From positions 1 through 20,939 of the IMG/VR virus record IMGVR_UViG_3300032954_000740: a DNA stretch of 20,939 bases; one strand, written 5' to 3'. Below, one piece after another: positions 1-6,439 of the stretch; position 1 is the first letter of the stretch, and every line of letters begins with the position of its first letter. This DNA is from a virus. Under the pieces are notes generated by a model. That model was not told the DNA's origin. It searched no databases and worked only from the letters and a program-made list of their open reading frames with translations. A program made the translations under genes and the position numbers.

Positions 1-141
1 AAAAAATGCCGGCTCGTACCGCATCGCCCATGGATTCCACCCCGACTCCTGCTCCACCACCGCGCACACCAGCGCCGGCTCAAGCCCTTCCATCTCCGCG
101 GCCCGGTGCGCCAGCGCAACGAGTTTTGCGTCAACCGGCAT
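1..141 (-). CDS. Lytic transglycosylase (SLT-like), N-terminal fragment cut by window edge
   Basis: The frame opens at an ATG (139-141), 3 bases after the stop of the upstream membrane-protein gene (TGA, 145-147), so the two are probably translationally coupled. Forty-seven codons are visible before the left edge, with no stop. The fragment reads MPVDAKLVALAHRAAEMEGL and then LVCAVVEQESGWNPWAMRYE. A helix followed by (V/I)xxQESGxNPxA is the signature around the catalytic glutamate of the SLT/goose-lysozyme-like transglycosylase fold, and Glu32 of ES is the likely catalytic residue. Such enzymes cleave the glycan strands of murein between MurNAc and GlcNAc. Lying last in the structural operon after a membrane protein, it could be the lysis enzyme or a virion-associated murein hydrolase used at entry. 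The family call is fairly sure. The role is not, because most of the protein lies outside the window. Confidence 0.75.
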   Translation of the reverse strand, partial: MPVDAKLVALAHRAAEMEGLEPALVCAVVEQESGWNPWAMRYEPAFF

Positions 142-144
142 GGC

Positions 145-402
145 TCACCGGTGCCGCCCGCCACCGTTCGCCAGATCGACGTAATTCACGATCGGCGTCT
201 CTTCGATCTCAATTCCCTGCCGTTCGGCGATGGTGTTCAGCGCCCGGTAAATATTCGGCAGGTGCCGCAGTGCGAGGTCGCGGACAAAAACGCGCTGGAT
301 CTCGTCGTCTCGCATCCTGCGGTGCATCCACCGGAGGAACACCACGAATTGCGCTCCCAACGAAAACACCACCACCAGATTCATCCAGCCCGAAGTTCCC
401 AT
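145..402 (-). CDS. Small one-helix membrane protein, possibly lysis-associated
   Basis: This is an 85-aa protein. Residues about 7-25 (MNLVVVFSLGAQFVVFLRW) form a single hydrophobic helix followed by a basic stop (MHRRMRD), which suggests an N-out, C-in protein with a roughly 55-residue cytoplasmic helical part. The ATG at 402 is preferred over Met7 because CCAAAGGG lies about 6 bases upstream. That SD sits on the flank of a palindromic repeat (412-445). It ends 3 bases before the transglycosylase fragment. One TM helix plus a helical tail beside a murein hydrolase resembles holin- or spanin-type accessory proteins, but no diagnostic motif is present. A virion membrane-penetration role is equally possible. 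Confidence 0.7.
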   Translation of the reverse strand: MGTSGWMNLVVVFSLGAQFVVFLRWMHRRMRDDEIQRVFVRDLALRHLPNIYRALNTIAERQGIEIEETPIVNYVDLANGGGRHR

Positions 403-411
403 GGGTTTCCC

Positions 412-445
412 TTTGGAGTGCGGGAGCGGGGCTCCCGCTTTTGCG
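412..445. repeat. REP-like palindrome, LECG-type copy A
   Basis: A perfect 8-bp stem (GCGGGAGC 420-427, GCTCCCGC 431-438) with a 3-base loop is flanked by TTGGAGT on the left and TTTTGCGG on the right. The same flanks and stem length recur at 5602-5634 with different but still complementary arms. On the minus strand the left flank reads CTCCAAAGGG directly before the ATG of the 85-aa membrane protein. I recognise the plus-strand reading (LECGSGAP) as a dispersed repeat of Acidobacteriota. That is recollection, not a search. Confidence 0.75.
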
Positions 446-511
446 GACGCGCCTGATTCTCGGCCGGGTGATGACCAGGTCTGCGGAATAGGTGAGGTTC
501 ACGGCTCTGTT

Positions 512-1072
512 CTACAAGAACAAGCCCGGAATGCCACCCAACGTCCCACCCAGGCTGGACCCAAGCGAGGTAAAGAATCCGGCGGGCCGCGACGCATTAG
601 CGCGCACGTTCAGCAATTCCGACGGAATCCCCAACGTCTTTCCTAGCAGTCCCGTGTCCACGCCGTACAGCCCGGAGAGCCCTTGCAACGCCGCCATCTG
701 CCGCTGGTATGCGGTGTTGCTGAAGTTCAACTGGTTCTGCTGCGCCAGCCCCGCTTCCTGCTGGGCCTTCTGCCGAGCCAGGTCGTCGGTCAGTTCGCTG
801 AACCCGGCAGAATTTCCCGTCCGCGCCACACGGTTCGCCGCTGCTTGTTGCAGCGAGTCAAACGCGCTGGCCAGCGCTCCCTGCGACTGCCCGGTGATCG
901 CCGCCTTGTCTGCGGCGCTGTACCCAGGATTGTTCAACATTGCCTGGTATTGCGGCGTCAGCAGATTTCCCAGCGACTGCTGCTGCCCCAGCAAGCTTTG
1001 ATTCACCGCATTCGTCTGGCCCAACTGCTGATCCGTCAACGCCTGTGTTTTTCCCTGCGCACCACGCCCCAT
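512..1072 (-). CDS. Gln/Ala-rich helical virion protein, possible DNA-ejection protein
   Basis: This 186-aa protein is dominated by polar helices rich in Gln, Ala, Asn and Leu (for example TDQQLGQTNAVNQSLLGQQQ near the N-terminus and LARQKAQQEAGLAQQNQLN in the middle). It ends in a Gly/Leu-rich, mildly hydrophobic tail (FFTSLGSSLGGTLGGIPGLF). There is no cysteine and no enzyme motif. Small helical Gln/Ala-rich proteins downstream of the nozzle gene in podoviruses are often internal or ejection proteins, and the glycine-rich tail could insert in a membrane. The ATG at 1072 is favoured because GAGGAGGGG lies about 5 bases upstream. That SD is directly downstream of a palindromic repeat (1092-1108). 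The coding call is firm; the ejection role is an inference from position and composition. Confidence 0.75.
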   Translation of the reverse strand: MGRGAQGKTQALTDQQLGQTNAVNQSLLGQQQSLGNLLTPQYQAMLNNPGYSAADKAAITGQSQGALASAFDSLQQAAANRVARTGNSAGFSELTDDLARQKAQQEAGLAQQNQLNFSNTAYQRQMAALQGLSGLYGVDTGLLGKTLGIPSELLNVRANASRPAGFFTSLGSSLGGTLGGIPGLFL

Positions 1073-1081
1073 GATTGCCCC

Positions 1082-1110
1082 TCCTCGTAGGGGCGGCTTT
1101 ATGCCGCCTT
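1082..1110. repeat. REP-like hairpin upstream of the 186-aa gene (GGCGGC type)
   Basis: GGCGGC (1092-1097) and GCCGCC (1103-1108) form a perfect 6-bp stem around TTTAT. On the minus strand the hairpin is followed by CCCCTACGAGGAGGGG, which holds the SD of the gene starting at 1072 and can itself pair (CCCCT with AGGGG), so it could hide that SD. A related but imperfect copy lies at 11949-11965, upstream of the adaptor gene. It lacks a T-tract on the minus strand, so it is not a classical terminator. Confidence 0.65.
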
Positions 1111-1112
1111 TG

Positions 1113-1523
1113 CTATTCCATGACGAGCTTCTTGCAGTGGGGGACCCAGGTATCGTCCCGCACCCAGCCGAGCCGCGTCAGCCGTTTCCCAAATTTAGTT
1201 GCAATTTCCGGCGGCAGCCACGCATGGACATCCTCAAGTCCCCGCGCCAAAGCGTCCCGCCGCGTCGCTTCATGCAATCCCAGAAGCCATTGCCATCGTT
1301 CCCGCGGACTACCCTCTTCCGGATCGAGCAGCAAGTACGCTTCGGCCGTCAGCCGCAACAGGGAAGCCGCCACAATTCCCTTCGCGCCCTCTTCCCTTCC
1401 CAGCACCAGCTTGGTGAGAAACAACGGATTCCCCAGATCGGGAAACGGATACCCAAATCCCTGCCGCGCATGGATCGCCCTTAACTCCTCCAGGTCCCTC
1501 TCTTCGTACTCACGAATCTTCAT
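1113..1523 (-). CDS. GNAT-fold acetyltransferase-like protein
   Basis: This 136-aa protein opens with MKIREYEERDLEELRAIHAR, the usual beta1-alpha1 start of GCN5-related N-acetyltransferases. It ends with a segment of the form FGKRLTRLGWVRDD and VPHCKKLV, matching the late helix-strand-strand part of the fold (roughly residues 105-135). A strand resembling beta4 (AAEAYLLLD-like, about 58-67) is present. The usual acetyl-CoA pyrophosphate-loop Q/RxxGxG/A is not obvious, so binding of acetyl-CoA is uncertain. It sits between two virion genes with the same orientation, so it is part of the late operon. GNAT-like proteins are recurrent in phage structural cassettes with mostly unknown substrates; modification of a virion or host protein is only a guess. 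The start ATG at 1523 has a weak SD (GGGTGCG). Confidence 0.7.
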   Translation of the reverse strand: MKIREYEERDLEELRAIHARQGFGYPFPDLGNPLFLTKLVLGREEGAKGIVAASLLRLTAEAYLLLDPEEGSPRERWQWLLGLHEATRRDALARGLEDVHAWLPPEIATKFGKRLTRLGWVRDDTWVPHCKKLVME

Positions 1524-1585
1524 CGCACCCGTGACCGCATTTCCGAATGCCGACTCCTGACTAAGTCGAATTACCTGTTCTCCGA

Positions 1586-2128
1586 TTACAAAACCGACTG
1601 CTTAACCACCCGCGCCCCCGGCACCACGCCAAATCCGTTTCCCCCGCGCAACAATCCATTGGGCAACGCGCCGCTCCCGCTGGAGGGCAAGGGCGTCGGC
1701 CCCGCGGTTCCGCCGCCAGCCACCGCCGTCGCCGGTGAGCCAAACGTCACGGGTGCCGAAGCCATTGACCCGACATACTGCGAATACGCCCGCCAATACA
1801 GCGTCTGATTCCCCAGCTGCACGTACAAATTCCGCGACGCGCCCAGGAAATACACGCGCGGCGCCGAAAATGCCGGCGTCGTGTCCGATTCCGCAAAGTA
1901 GAAAAGCCCCGGTCTTGTGACCGACGGATCGGCAATCGCCAGGTCAAACCATCCGTTTGCCGCTTGAACCGCTAACCCGGCAATCGGCGGAGGCGCCGGC
2001 GAGGGGTTCGACGGATCCACGCCTGAATTCGCACTTGTTGCGTTCACCGCCGCCACAATCTTCGCCAGCGTCTCATACAAATATGGATCGCGATTCTTCA
2101 GAGGTGCCAGTTGCGCCACGGTTAGCAT
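1586..2128 (-). CDS. Phage virion protein with fibronectin-III-like segment
   Basis: This 180-aa protein has an N-terminal helical region (MLTVAQLAPLKNRDPYLYET and the next 15 residues), a Pro/Ser linker (about 36-48), then a beta-rich stretch to about residue 140 (GLAVQAANGWFDLAIADPS, RPGLFYFAESDTTPAFSAPR, LGASRNLYVQLGNQTLYWRA) and a Gly/Pro-rich tail. The alternation of aromatic strands and the LYVQLG...YWRAYSQY pattern resembles fibronectin-III or Ig-like domains common on phage tails. No enzyme motif is seen. GAGGA about 6 bases upstream of the ATG supports the start. The position between the nozzle genes and the GNAT gene suggests a tail or neck component. I do not recognise a specific family. 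Confidence 0.7.
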   Translation of the reverse strand: MLTVAQLAPLKNRDPYLYETLAKIVAAVNATSANSGVDPSNPSPAPPPIAGLAVQAANGWFDLAIADPSVTRPGLFYFAESDTTPAFSAPRVYFLGASRNLYVQLGNQTLYWRAYSQYVGSMASAPVTFGSPATAVAGGGTAGPTPLPSSGSGALPNGLLRGGNGFGVVPGARVVKQSVL

Positions 2129-2172
2129 TTCATTCCTCGGGTGTCACAGCCATTGCTAGCTGCGCGCTTCAG

Positions 2173-2553
2173 CTACGAACTGATCTTCCCTGTCGCCGTC
2201 ACGTTGTTCGCCAGCGTCGCGACGTAGATTCGCGCGAACTTCGCCACCACGTCCGGAAACTCCGCCCGGGTCACATTTCCCGAGTTCACGGTCGTAATCG
2301 CCGAGCCTTCCTGTACGTAGGCCGCGTCAATATCCGTGTCCGCCGTCTGCAACTGCACTGAAATGGCCCCGGGAGCGCCGCTCCACTGCAATTCCACCGA
2401 CACGCGAATCTTCCCGCTGCTGAACGCCGGAGCCAGCGCCACCTGCGCGCTCTTATACGGCGCGGGGTAAATCGTGTCCGTGGACGCAATCACCGTCGCG
2501 CTCTCTCCGAATCCCACCGAAACCGGGGGCACCACATTTCCATAACTCGGCAT
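2173..2553 (-). CDS. Small beta-rich virion protein
   Basis: A 126-aa protein starting MPSYGNVVPPVSVGFGESAT. The ATG at 2551-2553 is chosen because GGAGG lies 5 bases upstream; the frame also continues four codons upstream to a TTG, which would absorb the SD. The body alternates hydrophobic and polar residues as in a beta-sandwich (KIRVSVELQWSG, AISVQLQTADTD, ARIYVATLANNVTATGKISS), with no cysteine and no catalytic motif. It is separated from the nozzle gene by a terminator-like hairpin (2566-2592), so its level may be set separately. A minor capsid-decoration or tail-tip protein is plausible. No specific family is recognised. Confidence 0.7.
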   Translation of the reverse strand: MPSYGNVVPPVSVGFGESATVIASTDTIYPAPYKSAQVALAPAFSSGKIRVSVELQWSGAPGAISVQLQTADTDIDAAYVQEGSAITTVNSGNVTRAEFPDVVAKFARIYVATLANNVTATGKISS

Positions 2554-2565
2554 CGTCCCCTCCAA

Positions 2566-2592
2566 AATAAAGAAGCCGGGCGCGAGCCCGGC
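2566..2592 (-). terminator. Rho-independent terminator after the nozzle gene
   Basis: On the minus strand GCCGGGC-TCGC-GCCCGGC (2575-2592) forms a perfect 7-bp GC stem with a 4-base loop and runs straight into TTCTTTATTTT. It lies 54 bases past the nozzle stop and 13 bases before the SD of the next gene. That is the layout of an intrinsic terminator inside an operon, giving partial termination. Confidence 0.7.
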
Positions 2593-2645
2593 CGTCAGTT
2601 ACCGTCCGTTTCCTGAAAACTTCCCACTTACAACGGAGCACCTTA

Positions 2646-5594
2646 CTAGTTCACTCCGCGCACTGGTGCCCACGGATCAACGCGCACCGACGGCACAAAT
2701 CGCTGCAGCTTGAACCACGCACCTGCCTGGTTCGTCCCCACTTGAAACGCCACGCGCTCCCCCAGAATATTGATCGGCAGCTCAAGATCCTCGGGCCCCG
2801 GTGTACTCATCCCCAGCGGCTGTTGCGCCGTCGCCGCGCTCTCCGAATCCACAAAACTGGTGAGCGCGAGGTTCCCCGCCCCTTCCACATACATCGTCAG
2901 GTAACTGAAGAGCTTGCGATGCGCGCCCAGACCTAGCGCGCTTTCGACCGCGCGCTCCGGGAAAAAATGTGTGGTGTAGTAGCTCGCGATCGCCGCGCCA
3001 TCATCTGAATATTGCGCATCGCTCAGCTGATAGATCTTCCCGGTCGCTCCGCCGCCGCCCACGCCCGGCGTCCCGCCGCCGAAGACGGCCACCGCGGTGC
3101 CGTCCGGCCGCTCGATCAACGCGCAGCAATTTGCCGCAATCGCCCACGGCGACCACTTCCGCGAATTGTCCGTGGCCGTCTTGCGCCCGGCGTAGGTGAT
3201 GTTCACCGGCGGCCGCGATTCAATGTCCGAGGCCGAATCCAGATCGTGATAGTCGAGCATCAATACCCGGTTGGGGGTCGTCGCGCTGCCGAATGGCGCA
3301 CCCACGTAAATCCGCCGCTCTTTCGTATCGACGGTCACCCAAAGCGTCTCCGCGTACTGCCAGTTGATCTGGTTCCACGTCGGTTGGATCTCTTGCGAGA
3401 TCTTCACCGGTTCCCCGCCCGAAAACAGGTACAAGCCTGTGCGGTGCGCAATCACCACCCAGTCTTCGCCAATTCCCACGCCGCGCACCGAGGGCGTCCC
3501 CACTCGCCGCGAAATTTCCGAAATGGACCAGAGCGCCGGCTCGTTCGTGCCGTCGTCCTGCGTCACGTGCACTGAGTGCTCCTTCACGAAGTAAAGCCGT
3601 TCGCGCAGCAGAAACGCCGCCCGGATTGCCTGTCCGTTGTTTTCCGCAACGCTCAGCATCCCGTCGATCCCGTCGTAGCTCTCCGGGTCTTCCACGCGGC
3701 TGGCGCGCACCAGCGATGCGTTCACAGGCTGTGCCGTCGGATAAATCTCAATGCCATCGATGTAAAACTGCCCGAACTGGTTCGGCGTCCCGTCGGCATA
3801 GACGCGCAGCACCAGGTCGATGGGTATCGTCGTCAGCGGCGCGGTCAGTTGCGCGCTGTATTCCACGTAATTCGTTGTGAGCTGTGCCGCGGTCAGTTGC
3901 AGCCCCGGGGTGTTGATTCCACCGCTTGCACTATACAAGTGGACGTGCAGCGTGCCCTGCACCAGCGCCGCGTTCCGCGCGCATCGTGCCCGCACCGTGT
4001 AATCCGTTCCCGCCTGAATGCGCGGCGCTCCCAGTGCGTCCTGCACTGCGCCCTGGGTCATCAACCCCCGCGTAACTGTCGTGCCATTTCCCACTATCGA
4101 ATACGCCGCGCCCCACACCACAAAATTCTGCTCGTCGGTTCCACCCGGTGCGAAGGTCGGATCGGCCGTCCATCCCAGCGGATAGTGCGGCAACGCCGGC
4201 CCGGTGAACCCGCCGTCGAATCCCAGGTTCACCCAGTTATTCATTTTGTTTCGCTCGCCCCACCAGAAGAGCCGCTCCGAATAACCGGTCACTCCCGCGC
4301 AATCGCCCAGCTCGATCAGGCGAAACAAATCGTCCACGTTCGTTCCCGCCAGCAGGACCGCATCCGAAAAATCCACAACAACCGACGTTGTCGTGTTGTC
4401 GCTGATCACCATGTTTCCGCTGAAAAGCGAAGATCCGCCGCCAACGTAAAAGAAGCTCGCCCCGCCCGCCCCTGTAAAGCACACAATCCGCGCCACCACA
4501 TTTGACGGGCCCGTCGGGATATTCGTCAGCACCGCGCGCTTGCCACCGCTTGCCGTCCAACTCGATGCCGGTCCGGGCGCCGTCAGATAGCCTTGCCGAG
4601 TTTGAAAAATGACGCAGCACTCGTGCGCGCCCTGGTCGACATACCCTGCCGCCGCAGCGGTTCCACCGCCGGACGCCGCCATCCCGCCGCTCGCGGCGTT
4701 AAACGTGAAGTGCGTCGAGTCAATCACGCTCGCAACGCTGAAAGTTCCGTTATATCCGCCCGCCCCCACGCCGCTGACCGTCACCAGTTGCCCCGCGCTC
4801 AATCCGTGCGCCCCCGTCGTCTGAATCGTTACCGCCGCCGAGGCTGCCGTGCCCCCGCCCGAATTCGCCAATCCCGTCGCCCCGGCAATGTACGTAAATT
4901 GCGTCGCGCTCATCACGCTCACCACCGGGAACGTTCCGTTGTAGGCGCTCACGCCCACGCCGCTGATGGTCACCGTCTGCCCGGCGCTCAATCCATGACC
5001 TGTGCTCGTCGTGATCGTTACCAGGTACCCGTTCTCGCTTGCGCCGCCGGGGCTTGCAACAATGGCCACTGCGGCGGGCTGCGTTGCGCCGCTCGGACTC
5101 GACGCGATCGCCGTGATCATATTCTCGTCTACCACGGTCGGCGCGCCGCCCGGCCCGCCCTGGCTCACGCGATCCAGGTTGCTGTCGTCATACTGCCTCG
5201 GCAAATCGTTGCCGGTCGCGCCATCGCTGGTCGCCAGATACTCGCGCCCAAACATCGTCGTCGAATTCGCGAATGCGTTCGGCGTCAAGCCTCTCGCAAT
5301 TGGAGTCAACGTTCCCGGCGACGTCTCCTTGTACAGAGTCCCGTTGGAATCCTGCGTTAACGTCCGGAGTGTCTCATTCGGCGTGATGTAGCTCTTCACA
5401 TAATTTACCGCCGGATTCCCGGCCAGTGGCCCGAACAGCGGCTGCAAACCCGGCCGCGTGGCCACTCCCCCGCTGCTGAATACCACGTCCTGGCAGTCCG
5501 GAGACACTCCATGCGGCAAATCCGCCGGGGCCATGTCCGTCACCAGCCCGCCGAAAATCTCAATCGGTACATCCACTGATCCAATCGTCGCCAT
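2646..5594 (-). CDS. Tail nozzle-like protein with tandem FCCH-like repeats
   Basis: A 982-aa virion protein. Near the N-terminus, LPHGVSPDCQDVVFSSGGVA then TRPGL (about 26-50) is a pattern I associate with large tail proteins of short-tailed phages such as nozzle/tubular proteins. Residues 189-250 and 253-312 are tandem repeats of about 63 residues sharing VTI-T-x-HGLSAGQ-VT-SGVG, YNGTF-V-SV, FT and SGGGTAA. This resembles the E1 FCCH-like small beta domain that recurs in phage tail proteins. From about 640 to 830 there are propeller-like strands (LRERLYFVKEHSVHV, GEDWVVIAHRTGLYLFSGGE, RRIYVGAPFG). The protein probably forms the tail tube below the adaptor. The ATG at 5594 is supported by CCAAGGG 5 bases upstream, at the edge of a palindromic repeat. 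The structural role is fairly sure; nozzle identity is inferred from size, pattern and gene order. Confidence 0.8.
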   Translation of the reverse strand: MATIGSVDVPIEIFGGLVTDMAPADLPHGVSPDCQDVVFSSGGVATRPGLQPLFGPLAGNPAVNYVKSYITPNETLRTLTQDSNGTLYKETSPGTLTPIARGLTPNAFANSTTMFGREYLATSDGATGNDLPRQYDDSNLDRVSQGGPGGAPTVVDENMITAIASSPSGATQPAAVAIVASPGGASENGYLVTITTSTGHGLSAGQTVTISGVGVSAYNGTFPVVSVMSATQFTYIAGATGLANSGGGTAASAAVTIQTTGAHGLSAGQLVTVSGVGAGGYNGTFSVASVIDSTHFTFNAASGGMAASGGGTAAAAGYVDQGAHECCVIFQTRQGYLTAPGPASSWTASGGKRAVLTNIPTGPSNVVARIVCFTGAGGASFFYVGGGSSLFSGNMVISDNTTTSVVVDFSDAVLLAGTNVDDLFRLIELGDCAGVTGYSERLFWWGERNKMNNWVNLGFDGGFTGPALPHYPLGWTADPTFAPGGTDEQNFVVWGAAYSIVGNGTTVTRGLMTQGAVQDALGAPRIQAGTDYTVRARCARNAALVQGTLHVHLYSASGGINTPGLQLTAAQLTTNYVEYSAQLTAPLTTIPIDLVLRVYADGTPNQFGQFYIDGIEIYPTAQPVNASLVRASRVEDPESYDGIDGMLSVAENNGQAIRAAFLLRERLYFVKEHSVHVTQDDGTNEPALWSISEISRRVGTPSVRGVGIGEDWVVIAHRTGLYLFSGGEPVKISQEIQPTWNQINWQYAETLWVTVDTKERRIYVGAPFGSATTPNRVLMLDYHDLDSASDIESRPPVNITYAGRKTATDNSRKWSPWAIAANCCALIERPDGTAVAVFGGGTPGVGGGGATGKIYQLSDAQYSDDGAAIASYYTTHFFPERAVESALGLGAHRKLFSYLTMYVEGAGNLALTSFVDSESAATAQQPLGMSTPGPEDLELPINILGERVAFQVGTNQAGAWFKLQRFVPSVRVDPWAPVRGVN
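4659..5030 (-). repeat. Tandem repeat within the nozzle gene (two FCCH-like units)
   Basis: Two adjacent units, 4845-5030 and 4659-4838, encode homologous stretches of about 62 residues ending in the same SGGGTAA. Both contain HGLSAGQ and YNGTF. The units differ at many codons, so the duplication is not recent. Confidence 0.75.
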
Positions 5595-5601
5595 GTTTCC
5601 C

Positions 5602-5634
5602 TTGGAGTGCGGAGGCCCGGCCTCCGCTTTTGCG
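5602..5634. repeat. REP-like palindrome, LECG-type copy B
   Basis: GCGGAGGC (5609-5616) and GCCTCCGC (5620-5627) form a perfect 8-bp stem with a 3-base loop. The flanks TTGGAGT and TTTTGCGG match copy A at 412-445, while the stem arms differ from copy A with pairing preserved. On the minus strand CTCCAAGGGAAAC joins it to the ATG at 5594. Confidence 0.75.
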
Positions 5635-5674
5635 GTTCACCCCGACTAGCAAACAATTTGTGCTGCTAAAATGC

Positions 5675-5735
5675 CTGGGCTTCTCGGGCGTGCCCAGAGC
5701 ACGTTGAACTTTCAGGGCGGCGTTCTTCGCCGCCC
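5675..5735. repeat. Two adjacent hairpins between the zinc-ribbon and nozzle genes
   Basis: AGGGCGGCG-TTCTT-CGCCGCCCT is a perfect 9-bp stem (about 5713-5735) starting just past the stop of the zinc-ribbon gene (5739). CTGGGC (5675-5680) pairs with GCCCAG (5692-5697). On the minus strand the big hairpin is followed by GAAAG rather than a T-tract, so it may be a transcript-stabilising or REP-type element more than a terminator. On the plus strand it is followed by TTTCTATTTT and would work as a terminator for antisense transcripts. Confidence 0.6.
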
Positions 5736-5738
5736 TTT

Positions 5739-6389
5739 CTATTTTCGCTTCCCTTTTTCCACCGCGTTCTCGGTCTTCTTGGCAGTTTCGCTCACCGGCT
5801 TCTCTTCCCTCCCCGCCAGCCCGAACTGCGCCGCTTTCTCCCGGTCCAGGATCGCACCGCACGACCGGCAAACCGCCACTCCCGGTTTGATTCGCTCCCC
5901 GCACGCCGGACACTCCGCCATCGGCTTACGGTCGTACAGCCATGGCTTCTCGAATCCCAATTCCCGCGCCGCCCGCCGCTCCAGGTCCGTGATGAACATC
6001 ATGTTGTGCGAACGCTCCCATTCGAGGTCCGCCGCGTCCACCAGTCGCAGTTGGAACGTCTCCAGCTTTCTCCGTGCGTCAGCAAGCTCCTCAGCCGTTG
6101 GCTGCGGGCCATCTGCCACAAACACGCCGTGAAAACTCCCGTCTCCCGAATCGCCATTAATTTCTCGCGCCAGGTCCTGCGCGATTTCCTTGGCCGACAG
6201 CCGGATTTCCATCGTCCTCTTATCGCCCAAGTCCATCACGCTGCTGCAACCGCGGATCGGCGTCACTGCATATGCCTGCCCGGGCTCCGGGGATTGAATT
6301 ACCAGCGACCCGAAATATGCCCTATGCCGCGGCGGCCATTTTTGCCCGGAGATGTTCACCAACGACACCACGTCGCCCTGTTGACTCAT
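5739..6389 (-). CDS. Phage protein with C-terminal zinc ribbon
   Basis: A 216-aa protein starting MSQQGDVVSLVNISGQKWPP. The ATG at 6389 has GAGGGA 4-5 bases upstream, and the frame further upstream overlaps the spike gene with unnatural composition, so the longer reading is rejected. The middle is helical and charged (ELADARRKLETFQLRLVDAA, DLEWERSHNMMF). Near residues 165-185 there is CPACGERI, nine residues, then CRSCGAIL, a classical two-CxxC treble-clef zinc ribbon. The tail is Lys/Glu-rich. It lies between the spike and nozzle genes, so it may be a chaperone or assembly factor or a minor tail protein. No specific family is known to me. Together with the portal it is the second zinc-binding candidate in this module. 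Confidence 0.75.
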   Translation of the reverse strand: MSQQGDVVSLVNISGQKWPPRHRAYFGSLVIQSPEPGQAYAVTPIRGCSSVMDLGDKRTMEIRLSAKEIAQDLAREINGDSGDGSFHGVFVADGPQPTAEELADARRKLETFQLRLVDAADLEWERSHNMMFITDLERRAARELGFEKPWLYDRKPMAECPACGERIKPGVAVCRSCGAILDREKAAQFGLAGREEKPVSETAKKTENAVEKGKRK

Positions 6390-6439
6390 ACTTCCCTCTT
6401 TGTTCTTGGTATCTGGCGGTGTCCCCGCCGGTTGAAAAC

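Noticed and set aside
3576-4505. Plus-strand open frame of 309 residues
   Set aside because: It is a shadow of the nozzle gene with biased Arg/His/Val composition and no recognisable domain.
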